A DNA stretch of 52,722 nt from TH5896 sp049578985. GTDB lineage: Archaea; Thermoproteota; Nitrososphaeria; Nitrososphaerales; Nitrososphaeraceae. The stretch lies in NCBI GenBank assembly GCA_049578985.1, contig JBAUMZ010000134.1:1-52722 (forward strand). The letters run 5' to 3'. Made by a program: the position numbers and the translations under genes. Below the pieces are notes generated by a model, which had not been told where the DNA came from, did no database searches, and saw only the letters and a list, made by a program, of their open reading frames with translations. Within the stretch, counting starts at the first letter, position 1. The number at the start of each line of letters is the position of its first letter. Positions 8,079-17,180 of the stretch are shown piece by piece.

Positions 8079-10280
8079 ATGCCTAAATTCAAATCAACAC
8101 AGGATATCCTACGAATTATAGGAAATAAAGAGCAGATTCGCAATTTTGGGGTCATTGCTCATGTTGATCATGGCAAGACTACCATGAGTGATAGCCTCTT
8201 GGCAGCATCAGGGATTATTTCACCATCCATTGCAGGACAGGCCCTTGCTCTTGATTCAATGAAGCTTGAGCAGAATAGGCAGATGACAATTAGAGGAGCT
8301 AATGTTACTCTGTACTACGAGAAAGACGGGAAGGAGTACGTGGTTAACATGATTGATACACCTGGACACATAGATTTTACTGGAAGGGTTACTCGTGCGC
8401 TGCGGGCGATTGACGGCGCGGTAGTGGTTTCAGACTCTGTTGAAGGGATAATGACACAGACTGAGACAGTGACTAGGCAAGCTTTAGAAGAAAGGGTGAG
8501 GCCTGTTCTGTACATAAACAAGATTGACAGATTGGTAAAGGAATTGAGATTGGATGCCGCAGCTATGCAAAAATGGCTGTCTAATATCATCGCCGACTTT
8601 AATCATTTGATAGATATTTACGCAGAGCCAGATCTCAAAGAAAAATGGAAGGTCAGTATCCAAGGAAACAGCGTTGCTTTTGGCTCAGCTAAGGATAAAT
8701 GGGGATTTAATTTCAAAGTTGCACAAAAAAGAGGAGTTAGTTTTAAGGATGTTTACGATGCATATACATCTGATGATCCTGCAGCTATCAAGAATCTAGC
8801 AGAGAGGGCACCACTGCATGAAGCTGTTCTTGGGATGGTAGTTGAACATCATCCACCCCCTCACGTTGCTCAACGGTATCGAATTCCCAAAATTTGGCCT
8901 GGCGACTTGGATTCCGAGATTGGCAAATCTCTCATTTCCTGTGATGACAAAGGTCCGGTAGTAATGATGGTGACCACGATAAATGTTGATCCGCAAGCAG
9001 GTAGAATAGCAACAGGACGACTATTCTCAGGTACTGTGAAAGACGGAGATGAAGCATATCTGATCGATGCGAAGCGGCCAGGAAAGATTCAATCCGTGAA
9101 TATCTATATGGGAAATACCCGCGAACTGGTAAACATGTTGCCTGCAGGAAACATTCCAGCGCTACTTGGATTGGATTATGCTGTCGCAGGTGAGACAATT
9201 TCTACAGTGAAGGCAATTCCGGCTTTTGAATCAATTAAATATGTTTCAGAACCAGTTGTAACGATAGCAGTCGAACCTAAACATCCAAGGGATCTGCCGA
9301 AATTAGTTGAAGCCCTAAGGAAAATCACAGTGGAAGATCCTAATCTAATTATAAAAATCAATGAGGAGTCAGGTGAAACGCTTATGGCGGGTATGGGAGT
9401 GCTTCATTTAGAAATTGCTACATCTCTTTTGCAGGAAGCAGGTTTGGAAATAACTACGACTCAGCCATTAATCAACTATCGTGAAACGAGCAGAAATAAA
9501 ACAAGCTCCATCATGAGCAAGTCGCCTAATAAGCATAACAAGATCTTCATGCGAGTGGAGCCACTAAATGAGGCTATTATTGATATGATAAGGACTGGGC
9601 AAATCAAAGAAGATATGGACAAGAAGGAAATGGCTCGCCTCCTTCGTGAAAAAGGATGGAGTGCAGATGAGGCACGTAGCGTCGCTGCTCTCGACGTGAC
9701 TGGGAATATGCTTATTGATGAGACAAAAGGTGTTCAATTTATTCAAGAATCCATGGATTCTATTAGGTCTGGGTTTGACGATGTGACGCATTCTGGACCA
9801 ATTGCGCATGAGACCGTGAGAGGAGTCAAATTCGTGTTGCATCACTTTGTCCCTCACGAGGACCCTGCGCATAGAGGGTTAGCTCAGTTAATGCCGGCGA
9901 CACGTAGATCTATGCTTGGCTCGATGCTGATAGCAGATCCAACATTGCTCGAACCGATTCTTGGCATCGAGGTAAAATGTCCTCAGGAACAGATTGGTAC
10001 CGTAGCAGGAATTCTCTCAAGTAAGCGGGGTAAATTGATTAACGTGGATCAGAAGGGACTTATCACAATTATTCAAGGCGAAGTTCCTGCGTCTGAAACG
10101 TTCGATCTTTCTGAGGTCATGCGTGGTGGTACCGCCGGGAAAGCTTTGTGGAGTACCTATTTCAAATCCTGGCAGCCAGTGCCTCAATCCATCTTAAGGA
10201 GCCTAGTTGCAGACATACGGAAAAGAAAGGGCCTAAATCCGGAGCCTCCCAATCCAGATGAATTCATAGATAAAGAATAA
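8079..10280 (+). CDS. fusA: Translation elongation factor 2 (aEF-2)
   Basis: The GTPase that moves tRNAs and mRNA through the ribosome. The G1 motif AHVDHGKTT starts near residue 26, DTPGH near 93 and NKID at 147-150. The switch I region carries RQMTIRGANVT; many EF-2 proteins have GITI here, so the R is a small departure. Domains II-V follow in order. The diphthamide histidine sits in HEDPAHRGLAQ at about residue 598, close to its usual place in archaeal EF-2. At 733 residues the length is exactly typical. The ATG at 8079 is well supported by conserved N-terminal sequence. It stands alone with a hairpin over its stop codon. Assignment is certain. Confidence 0.98.
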   Translation: MPKFKSTQDILRIIGNKEQIRNFGVIAHVDHGKTTMSDSLLAASGIISPSIAGQALALDSMKLEQNRQMTIRGANVTLYYEKDGKEYVVNMIDTPGHIDFTGRVTRALRAIDGAVVVSDSVEGIMTQTETVTRQALEERVRPVLYINKIDRLVKELRLDAAAMQKWLSNIIADFNHLIDIYAEPDLKEKWKVSIQGNSVAFGSAKDKWGFNFKVAQKRGVSFKDVYDAYTSDDPAAIKNLAERAPLHEAVLGMVVEHHPPPHVAQRYRIPKIWPGDLDSEIGKSLISCDDKGPVVMMVTTINVDPQAGRIATGRLFSGTVKDGDEAYLIDAKRPGKIQSVNIYMGNTRELVNMLPAGNIPALLGLDYAVAGETISTVKAIPAFESIKYVSEPVVTIAVEPKHPRDLPKLVEALRKITVEDPNLIIKINEESGETLMAGMGVLHLEIATSLLQEAGLEITTTQPLINYRETSRNKTSSIMSKSPNKHNKIFMRVEPLNEAIIDMIRTGQIKEDMDKKEMARLLREKGWSADEARSVAALDVTGNMLIDETKGVQFIQESMDSIRSGFDDVTHSGPIAHETVRGVKFVLHHFVPHEDPAHRGLAQLMPATRRSMLGSMLIADPTLLEPILGIEVKCPQEQIGTVAGILSSKRGKLINVDQKGLITIIQGEVPASETFDLSEVMRGGTAGKALWSTYFKSWQPVPQSILRSLVADIRKRKGLNPEPPNPDEFIDKE

Positions 10281-10295
10281 AAGACTTTATTCTTT
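10272..10295 (+). terminator. Hairpin overlapping the fusA stop codon
   Basis: A perfect ten-base inverted repeat, AAAGAATAAA (10272-10281) and TTTATTCTTT (10286-10295), with a four-base loop AGAC includes the fusA stop codon in its left arm. The stem is AT-rich and followed by TTAGG rather than a long T run, so it could be a transcript end or a processing signal. Confidence 0.45.
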
Positions 10296-10511
10296 TAGGA
10301 GTAATGTATATTTTTCGTCTGAAGATCTCATTCAAGAAAACAAATAACTTTCATACAATACAAATAGGCAGCTTTTAAGTTGCGGCTAAAACATTAGGAA
10401 ATTTATTACTGAAGAGCATGTTAATTCCGATTCTTGTAGGTCTACTAGACGTTTTGAATGTTTACATAGCTCCCAATAGTTATAAGCGATAAAATCAATT
10501 CCTTTCTCAAA

Positions 10512-11696
10512 TTGAAACTTGATCATCCCAGATATACTGAGCGATTTGGGGCAATTAGCTTACACGGTGTACAGCGTGTATATGAGCTAGATTCTGGCTT
10601 TAGCAATGGGAGACCCACTTCAGAGACGATTCGAAGTATTGGAAATGAAGAAATCTCTGAGATAGAGAAAAAAATGGCCATTGTAATCCCTATTAAAGGC
10701 GAGCGTCTAAAACTTCTTGAGGGTGTGTTAAGTGGTATTCCGCATGATTGCCTTACAATCATTGTTTCCAACAGTCCTAGACAACCTGTCGATAGATACA
10801 AATTAGAAAAGGAGGCATTGGAGCAGTTTAACCGCTTCGTTGGTAAAAACGCGTTGATTTTGCATCAGAAAGATCCTGGACTCGCAGATGCTCTTAAAGA
10901 AGTGGGGTATAACAGCATATTTGGACCAGATGACATAGTTAGAAACGGCAAAGCTGAAGGCATGATTACCGGAATGCTCCTTGCTAAGATGGCTGGAAAG
11001 GATTACGTTGGTTTTATCGATGCAGATAATTATGTTCCTGGAGCGGTTAATGAATATGTTAAGATCTTCGCATCAGGACTAGCCATGTCAAATAGCCCAT
11101 ACACAATGGTTAGGATTTCATGGATCTACAAACCTAAAGTTTCAGAGAGTGGTCTGTACTTCTCCAAGTGGGGGCGAGTCTCTGAAATAACTAATCAGTA
11201 TCTTAACTCTCTAGTTTCATATTATACAGGCTTCGAAACCGAAGTTATGCGTACAGGGAATTCTGGTGAACATTGTATGTCGATGAAGCTTGCCGAATTG
11301 CTTACTTATTCATCTGGCTTCTCAGTAGAACCCTATGAAATAGTTAATGTCCTGGAAGAATTTGGTGGAATTCTACCCACAGAAAATCAAGAGGCAATGG
11401 ACAAGGGGATAGAAATTTGTCAGGTAGAAACACGCAATCCTCATTTTCATGAAGAGAAAGGAGATGACCACATTAAAGAAATGTTCTTTGGGTCCCTTGG
11501 TTGTATTTATCATAGCAAGATCTGTCCTCCCAAGTTAAGGGAAAAAATAGTAGAAGAATTGCGCAATCGAACTATGTTAGAAGAAGGACATGAAATAGAC
11601 ACTATAAGAAAGATCAGTCCATTTAACAAAATAGAAATGCGACAATTTGCAAATATACTGCATGAAAGGGCTTCAAGCCTGATACACTTTGTATAA
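10512..11696 (+). CDS. mpgS: Mannosyl-3-phosphoglycerate synthase
   Basis: A GT55-family glycosyltransferase that joins GDP-mannose and 3-phosphoglycerate, the first step to the compatible solute mannosylglycerate. The sequence shows the family N-terminus (ERFGAISLHGVQRVYELDSG), the nucleotide-sugar fold segment MAIVIPIKGE, the catalytic metal motif GFIDADNYVPGAV at about residues 168-180, and the acceptor-site stretch RTGNSGEHCMSM. Length (394 residues) is typical. The start is TTG at 10512, matching the conserved beginning. The matching phosphatase (MpgP), which would finish the pathway, is not next to it. It is a single gene with long flanks. Assignment is firm; a role in salt, heat or drought protection is inferred from the family. 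Confidence 0.93.
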   Translation: MKLDHPRYTERFGAISLHGVQRVYELDSGFSNGRPTSETIRSIGNEEISEIEKKMAIVIPIKGERLKLLEGVLSGIPHDCLTIIVSNSPRQPVDRYKLEKEALEQFNRFVGKNALILHQKDPGLADALKEVGYNSIFGPDDIVRNGKAEGMITGMLLAKMAGKDYVGFIDADNYVPGAVNEYVKIFASGLAMSNSPYTMVRISWIYKPKVSESGLYFSKWGRVSEITNQYLNSLVSYYTGFETEVMRTGNSGEHCMSMKLAELLTYSSGFSVEPYEIVNVLEEFGGILPTENQEAMDKGIEICQVETRNPHFHEEKGDDHIKEMFFGSLGCIYHSKICPPKLREKIVEELRNRTMLEEGHEIDTIRKISPFNKIEMRQFANILHERASSLIHFV

Positions 11697-12029
11697 ACTA
11701 TTAAGGTGGCTCATCAAAATAAATTGAAATTCTTTTGTTGGTATTAAACTATTAACCCTTGAATACGAATTAGATTTCATCTATTTATCAAGTTAACATG
11801 TGGCTCTCAAGAGCAGGTTGTAACAATAACAATTAGATCCTAGCTGATTGCAACAGTAACAATTAGAACTGAAATAATCGATAGATAAGACACATTTTTC
11901 AAAGACTATTGGTACAGCCGATCAGAATCATGATTCCAAATGTTTTAGTATTGATAGAAGTTATGTAACATAGTTAAGTAGCCAATAGTTACAATCGGCT
12001 TTAATATCAGCTATGATAATTGTTCAGAT
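11697..12029. other. AT-rich intergenic region with short imperfect repeat
   Basis: These 333 bases between mpgS and the acyl-CoA dehydrogenase have no convincing gene. The stretch around 11818-11868 repeats the words GTAACAATAACAATTAGA and CAACAGTAACAATTAGA about 36 bases apart. The promoter of the acyl-CoA dehydrogenase should lie at the right end. Confidence 0.4.
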
Positions 12030-13304
12030 ATGCGTTATCACGATCTATCGGAAATGAATTTTAATATTTCTAGGAGACAGAAAAATTTCTTATCAAAAGT
12101 TGATAATGCATCCAAATTATTACGGGAATATGAAGAAGAATGTTACCTTAAAGGAAGAATTAACGACAGGATTGTACCAGTTTTCAAAAATATTGGAATG
12201 CTAGGCTGTCCAATTTCTACAAAATATGGAGGTCTGGGGTACGACTTTCTCACTTACAGTCTTGCACTGGAAAGGATTGGAGAAGAAGGAAGTTCTATTA
12301 GAACATTCCTATCCGCTCACATTTCAATTGGTCAGCTGGTCCTTCAAGGGTGGGCTAATGAAGCACAGAAAAGGGAATACCTTCCGCATACTACAAGAGG
12401 GAAAAGCATAATGGCATTCGCCCTTACTGAACCTAACGCTGGAAGCGACCCATCTTCTATGGAAATGGCATTTGAAGAGAAAAGCGACCATTACGTCCTC
12501 AATGGAAGAAAACAGTGGGTTGGTAATGGAACGTTTGCCGACCTGTTAACTACATACGCTAAGGAACGGAACAGTAAAGACGGACGTGGAAACGGAAGAA
12601 TTTCCGCATTTATAGTAGATAACAATTGTCATGGTATTAGGCGAAAAGAGATCAAGAACAAAATGGGTCTCCTCACAGTAAAGAACGCTGAACTTCTTTT
12701 TAGAAATTGCATTATTCCCAAGAAAAACCTCTTAGGGCTGAAAGGACAGGGTCTAAGCATAGCATACAGCGCACTTATTGATGGTCGTCTGAGCGTCGCA
12801 GCAGGAGCTATAGGTGTCATTAAAGATTGTTTGGCAGAATCAATCCGTTATTCCAAACACAGAACTCAGCACGGAGACCTTCTAGGTAAAAAGCAACTAA
12901 TTCAAGACCATCTTGCAAAGATGGTGGTAAGTCTAGAGAGCTCCAGGTGGCTAGTTTATCGTGCGGCTATCATTAGACAGCATTTGCAAGATTATATCGA
13001 GACTTTTAAGAAAAATAATACTGACTGGCAATCAAAATTGAAAAAATCAAATGAGAAGTATATCCGATTAAGAAACGATGCAGATAGAATTTCTGCTATA
13101 TCCAAGTTCTATGCTAGCAATTGTGCGTTCGATGCTGCTAATCGTTCGGTTCAAATATATGGTTCAGCCGGATACACCAAAAAATCTAGGGTTGCAAGAC
13201 ACTTTTTGGATTCCCGTGCAATCATGATCTACGAAGGCGCAAATGAGGTACTGGCACTCAAAATTGGCTCACAAAGCTTGGGCAAGAATTTTAAAGCATA
13301 TTAA
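12030..13304 (+). CDS. Acyl-CoA dehydrogenase family flavoprotein
   Basis: An FAD enzyme of the acyl-CoA dehydrogenase fold, which usually puts a double bond between C2 and C3 of an acyl-CoA. The order is an N-terminal helical domain (about 15-130), a central beta domain with the FAD motif AFALTEPNAGSDPSS (about 130-145), and a C-terminal helical domain. The latter has RSVQIYGSAGYTK and the active-site glutamate in IYEGANEVL (about residue 402), the position used by short- and medium-chain enzymes. Length is slightly above the usual 380-400 because of about 20 extra residues near 310-345 (KKNNTDWQSKLKK), a charged insertion. No partner electron-transfer flavoprotein or CoA ligase is adjacent. 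Family is firm; the substrate is unknown. Confidence 0.9.
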   Translation: MRYHDLSEMNFNISRRQKNFLSKVDNASKLLREYEEECYLKGRINDRIVPVFKNIGMLGCPISTKYGGLGYDFLTYSLALERIGEEGSSIRTFLSAHISIGQLVLQGWANEAQKREYLPHTTRGKSIMAFALTEPNAGSDPSSMEMAFEEKSDHYVLNGRKQWVGNGTFADLLTTYAKERNSKDGRGNGRISAFIVDNNCHGIRRKEIKNKMGLLTVKNAELLFRNCIIPKKNLLGLKGQGLSIAYSALIDGRLSVAAGAIGVIKDCLAESIRYSKHRTQHGDLLGKKQLIQDHLAKMVVSLESSRWLVYRAAIIRQHLQDYIETFKKNNTDWQSKLKKSNEKYIRLRNDADRISAISKFYASNCAFDAANRSVQIYGSAGYTKKSRVARHFLDSRAIMIYEGANEVLALKIGSQSLGKNFKAY

Positions 13305-13586
13305 TAGTCGCCGATTTCTGCTGATATGCGCCTGAGCTTTCAACAATACGATAAACATTCAGTATTGAGGATCCAACCACTGTATTCCCGTTTAATGTTA
13401 ATGACATTTTCTTCTACATCATACCTATTCACATTCTAGCTATTCTTTGCAGTTTATCATTAAGTGTTACAAATTTTTTCATTCTATTTCTTAACCCTAT
13501 TTCCTTCGAGTATCTATAAAAAACTCGTGTTTTTAGGGGGATCTAGTCAATCTTTTTATTAGTCACTTGTGAATCACCCATAAAGA

Positions 13587-14609
13587 ATGAAGATTGCTGT
13601 AGTTGGGATTGGTGTTGCGGGTGCATATATCATGAACAAACTCAGTCAAGATGGGGACAACACAGTAAAGGGCTTTGAAAGAATGCCGGAGTCAAAGCAT
13701 GATGCGGTGTGTGCTTGGGCAACATGTGAAAACGTAATGGGTCCTTTAGTAAAGGAATGCGGTTTGGATTTCAGTATGTACGTTCTCCACAAAGGTAAAA
13801 ATATGAAGGTCGAATTGATAGATGATTGTATTGATATCAAGTTAAGAGGCATGGTTGCCTACGATAAATTACAGCTCATTAAAGATATGATATGTGGTAC
13901 AGACATTGAGTTTGGAAAGGTGCCAAGGAAGGAGAACCTAGAATCTGATTTTGATCTTATTGTAGATGCTACAGGATTTCACAGGAATTATTTGCCTAAG
14001 GTTAGCAACGAGACTTGGATTCCGTGCGTACAATACAAAGTGAAATATGATCGGAATAAAAATCCATATGATGACTTTTACTTGAAGGCATTTTCTAGTA
14101 TGTCAGGTTACTTTTGGTATTTCCCTCTTGGTAATGGATATGCTCATATAGGAGCTGGTGATTTCGGACGAAAGTACACGATTGGATTCCTAGATGTTTT
14201 TTTGAACAGGCATAAATGCGAAATTATTCACAAGGTAGGTAGACCAGTTAGAATAAGCCCTCCTTCTCTATGTGAACCATTTTCGGATGGCAGAAAAACA
14301 ATTGGGGTAGGTGAATCGATTGGTACCGTTTATGCATTATTGGGTGAAGGTATCGTCCCATCTACTTGGTGTGCACAGTTATTTGTAGAACATCTTAATA
14401 ATTTGAAACAATACAGAAAAGCAGTATTAAGGAAGTTTGACATCTACGCTTTGGTTCATAAATTTATCAAAATGAAAATCTCAGGCAGATTTAGCATACT
14501 AAAGAATTCCCCCGACTTGTTGAGAATCTATACTCACATGAAGATGAATGAAAAGAGATATGGAATGAATGTTGAAATGAAGAATATGCTAAAGATCTCA
14601 AAAATATGA
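13587..14609 (+). CDS. Geranylgeranyl reductase-like FAD oxidoreductase
   Basis: A 340-residue flavoprotein beginning with the dinucleotide-binding motif VVGIGVAGAYIMNKL. It has a second FAD contact DLIVDATGFHRNYL near residue 125-138 and a later GVGESIGTVYALLGEGI segment (around 240) typical of the geranylgeranyl reductase/GGR family, which saturates isoprenoid chains of archaeal lipids. The family's carbohydrate-face motif is YFWYFPLGNGYAHIGAG. The protein is shorter than the roughly 400-residue lipid reductases of many archaea, so it may act on a different isoprenoid such as menaquinone. It stands alone with AT-rich flanks. Family confidence is high; the precise substrate is inferred. Confidence 0.85.
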   Translation: MKIAVVGIGVAGAYIMNKLSQDGDNTVKGFERMPESKHDAVCAWATCENVMGPLVKECGLDFSMYVLHKGKNMKVELIDDCIDIKLRGMVAYDKLQLIKDMICGTDIEFGKVPRKENLESDFDLIVDATGFHRNYLPKVSNETWIPCVQYKVKYDRNKNPYDDFYLKAFSSMSGYFWYFPLGNGYAHIGAGDFGRKYTIGFLDVFLNRHKCEIIHKVGRPVRISPPSLCEPFSDGRKTIGVGESIGTVYALLGEGIVPSTWCAQLFVEHLNNLKQYRKAVLRKFDIYALVHKFIKMKISGRFSILKNSPDLLRIYTHMKMNEKRYGMNVEMKNMLKISKI

Positions 14610-15051
14610 TGTAAGTTCTTGGCTATTCAGATTACTTCGACCCTACTTCATTTGCTAAATAAAGTACCGGGAGAAATCGTCTGACAGATGAATCATTAGA
14701 ATTTGAATCCATAGAGCCTGTGGTCGTTCTAATCGAATACGCTTTATGGAAAAATCTTTCTTTTTTTCATTTTTTGTTTAAGAGTCAGTCTGTATTTTAG
14801 TATGATTCTTATTGCCCCAAATATTGTCTTTGATAAACAACGATACTTGTTGCTCAGGTGTGAGGAAGTGACCACTATGATGATTTCTGGAATTTACTTC
14901 ACTTTTATGACAGAGATTCAAAATTCTAGCAGCATAATAATAACTACAACCAAGCGTCCGAAGAATCTAATCTTACTGAGCACTGGCCTTACTGAGCACT
15001 TACACATACTCCTAGTCACAAATATATGAAAGCCCGAGGATTAAAAGATGA
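14610..15051. other. AT-rich intergenic region upstream of pfdA
   Basis: These 442 bases contain no gene I can support. A 75-codon frame at 14802-15029 has an Ile/Thr-rich composition without conserved features. The region includes the 16-base tandem repeat listed separately and should hold the promoter of the pfdA-ftsY-argF run. Confidence 0.4.
14972..15003. repeat. 16-base tandem duplication
   Basis: CTTACTGAGCACT is present at 14972-14984 and again at 14988-15000, a two-unit tandem repeat of period 16 in the leader of pfdA. It has no dyad symmetry and is probably a recent slippage event. Confidence 0.6.
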
Positions 15052-15534
15052 ATGAGCAGCGGAGTTAGTGGCGAACAAGCCGCCCTCGAACAAAAGGTTA
15101 ATGAAATGATGCAGCAAGCAAGGGTGCTTGAAGCTCATTTGAATGAGATTATTGCTCGGGAGGCAGCTGTCAATAGATTGCTAGAAGAGGCCAAATTAGC
15201 ATCTAGTGCGGTGCAAGAGGTTCAATCTGAAACAGAAGTTGAATCGTATGTCCCTGTCGGTGTTGGGGTTCATATGAAGGTATCAGTGCCCCCTATGAAG
15301 AAATTGCTTATTAATATAGGTGCAGGAGTAGCGGTGGAAAAGAGTAGAGAGGATACAATCAACTACATAGAATCGAGGTTGAAGGAGTTTGAGATTGCCT
15401 TGAAACAGCTAACGGGGCAAAAGCAACAGGTATCTCTTCGGATGGAGCAAATCCAAGTTCAGGTCAACGAAATGGTGCAGCGAGCTTCCTCTGGCAGGAT
15501 CAACTTGGGTAAACCCAGTAGCAATAATAAGTAG
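15052..15534 (+). CDS. pfdA: Prefoldin alpha subunit
   Basis: One of the two subunits of the jellyfish-shaped archaeal chaperone that hands unfolded proteins to the thermosome. The protein has two long coiled-coil helices (about residues 8-50 and 108-148) around a central beta-hairpin region (VESYVPVGVGVHMKVSVPPMKKLLINIGAGVAVEK). The GAGVAVEKS turn is the diagnostic segment. The N-terminus is about ten residues longer than in many archaea. The ATG at 15052 is preferred because the ATG at 15048 runs into a stop after a few codons. ftsY follows 23 bases later on the same strand, an arrangement also common in other archaea. Assignment is firm. Confidence 0.93.
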   Translation: MSSGVSGEQAALEQKVNEMMQQARVLEAHLNEIIAREAAVNRLLEEAKLASSAVQEVQSETEVESYVPVGVGVHMKVSVPPMKKLLINIGAGVAVEKSREDTINYIESRLKEFEIALKQLTGQKQQVSLRMEQIQVQVNEMVQRASSGRINLGKPSSNNK

Positions 15535-15557
15535 TCGCATTAAGATTAGAGACGCAA

Positions 15558-17180
15558 ATGTTTGAACAGCTCAAAAGGGCGTTTTCTGACGCAGCGAGAA
15601 ACTTATCGTCTCACAAGGAAATTTCTGAAAAAGTTTTAGATAATCAATTATCTGAACTTGAACTTTCTCTTCTTGAAAGTGATGTTGCCCCAGAGGTTGT
15701 AGACGATCTTGTCGGAAGCCTGCGGACCGAATTACTTGGTTTAGAACTTGAAAAAGGACAAAATGCAGAAGATGTGATCAGGCTCAAGCTCAGAATGCGG
15801 ATAGCTGACATGTTCAACAAATCTGGAAATATGAATCTTGTCCAACAAATCACATCTAAGAAGGAAGCGGGAAAGGGACCATTTGTTATACTTCTACTTG
15901 GAATTAATGGTACTGGTAAAACAACGACTATCGCAAAAATTGCTCGCCTGTTTAAGAAAAATGGAATTTCAACTGTACTTGCAGCCGCAGATACCCATAG
16001 AGCAGGTGCAATTGAGCAGCTATCGCAGCACGGAGAAAATTTGTCTATCAAAGTCATTTCGCAGCGATACGGAGCTGATCCATCTGCGGTTGGACGTGAC
16101 GCTGTGGATTATGCCACTAAACACCGCGTAGATACGGTACTAATTGATACTGCTGGCAGAATGCAGACAGCAAAGAATCTGATGGACGAAATTAACAAGA
16201 TAGTTAGGGTTGTAAAACCAGATATTAAATTGTTTATTGGTGATTCATTGACAGGAAATGATACCATTAACCAAGCACGTGAATTTTTTGAGTATACCAA
16301 ATTTGATGGTGCGATACTAACCAAGACGGATGCAGATGCCAAAGGAGGTTCAGCCATATCGATTGTGCATGCCACTTCAAAGCCAATTGTACTCTTAGGA
16401 ATGGGACAAGGTTATGACGACATCACGCCTTTTAGCTCTGAGAAATTTCTCGATTCAGTCTTTGCAAATTCCCCTCTGATTAGTGAAAAGGCGCTACCTT
16501 CCAACAGTATCATTCAACAGGATACAAACAGGAATGAAAAAGTAGAAACGGATATAGAACTAGCGTATAGGGAGGTAACTTTGAGAACTGTCAGTAATGA
16601 TGATACTTCTGAGAGACTAAAACAGAAAATAGATGGAACTCCCGCAGAATTGCCTCCAGATTCGGATGATTCTAGCTCTAGTTCTAGCAATTATGATTCA
16701 CTAACCAAAGTCAGTTCTGAAGAGCTTACTACCCAGCAACAGCAGACAGATCAGCAAGAGAGACATTTAGAGCAATCATACCATTCAGAACAACCGCAAG
16801 ATCAAGTGCACCCACAGCAACTAGAACAAAAACAGCAGCAAGGTTACCAGGAACAGCAACCCCCGACTATTAGTAGCACATCTGATAAGAAACTTGGGTC
16901 AACATCGGAGAAAAAAGAGTCTGGTGGGTTTCTTAGAGGTCTATTCGGCAAGAAAAACAAATACAAGACACAAGATCCGGAAATGGATTCTACAACGGAT
17001 AAAAGTACTATAAAGAGTTTTAATGAAACAAATCTCGCCTCAGCCGTGGAATCTGAAGGGCAGTCAAAAACTAAGGATTTAGTCAAAAACAACGAGAAAA
17101 AAACCAAAAGTCAGAGGAAAGACGGAGAAGAAGAAACAGTTTATCTGACGGATGAGGACATTGAAGACTTCCTTAAATAA
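15558..17180 (+). CDS. ftsY: SRP receptor FtsY with long C-terminal acidic/Gln-rich tail
   Basis: The signal-recognition-particle docking GTPase. The N and G domains occupy residues 1 to about 305: P-loop LLGINGTGKTTT (about 112-123), DTHRAGA, DTAGR (about 197-201), TKTDADAKGG (about 255-264) and LGMGQGYDDI. No acidic domain precedes the N domain, unlike most bacterial FtsY proteins. Instead a tail of about 235 residues follows: Ser/Glu-rich, then Gln-rich (residues about 390-440). It then has a short basic-hydrophobic segment GGFLRGLFGKKNK at about 455-467, and a final acidic end TVYLTDEDIEDFLK. The segment resembles a membrane-binding amphipathic helix, so the membrane-targeting part seems to have moved to the C-terminus. 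It overlaps argF by 29 bases. GTPase identity is certain; the tail's role is inferred. Confidence 0.95.
   Translation: MFEQLKRAFSDAARNLSSHKEISEKVLDNQLSELELSLLESDVAPEVVDDLVGSLRTELLGLELEKGQNAEDVIRLKLRMRIADMFNKSGNMNLVQQITSKKEAGKGPFVILLLGINGTGKTTTIAKIARLFKKNGISTVLAAADTHRAGAIEQLSQHGENLSIKVISQRYGADPSAVGRDAVDYATKHRVDTVLIDTAGRMQTAKNLMDEINKIVRVVKPDIKLFIGDSLTGNDTINQAREFFEYTKFDGAILTKTDADAKGGSAISIVHATSKPIVLLGMGQGYDDITPFSSEKFLDSVFANSPLISEKALPSNSIIQQDTNRNEKVETDIELAYREVTLRTVSNDDTSERLKQKIDGTPAELPPDSDDSSSSSSNYDSLTKVSSEELTTQQQQTDQQERHLEQSYHSEQPQDQVHPQQLEQKQQQGYQEQQPPTISSTSDKKLGSTSEKKESGGFLRGLFGKKNKYKTQDPEMDSTTDKSTIKSFNETNLASAVESEGQSKTKDLVKNNEKKTKSQRKDGEEETVYLTDEDIEDFLK

Noticed and set aside
14972..15003. Possible CRISPR or iteron array from the short repeats across the window
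   Set aside because: Each repeat has only two adjacent units of different sequence, with no regular spacers and no cas or replication-origin genes.
14802..15029. Plus-strand 75-codon frame before pfdA
   Set aside because: Ile/Thr-rich, includes the tandem duplication, no sign of a domain.
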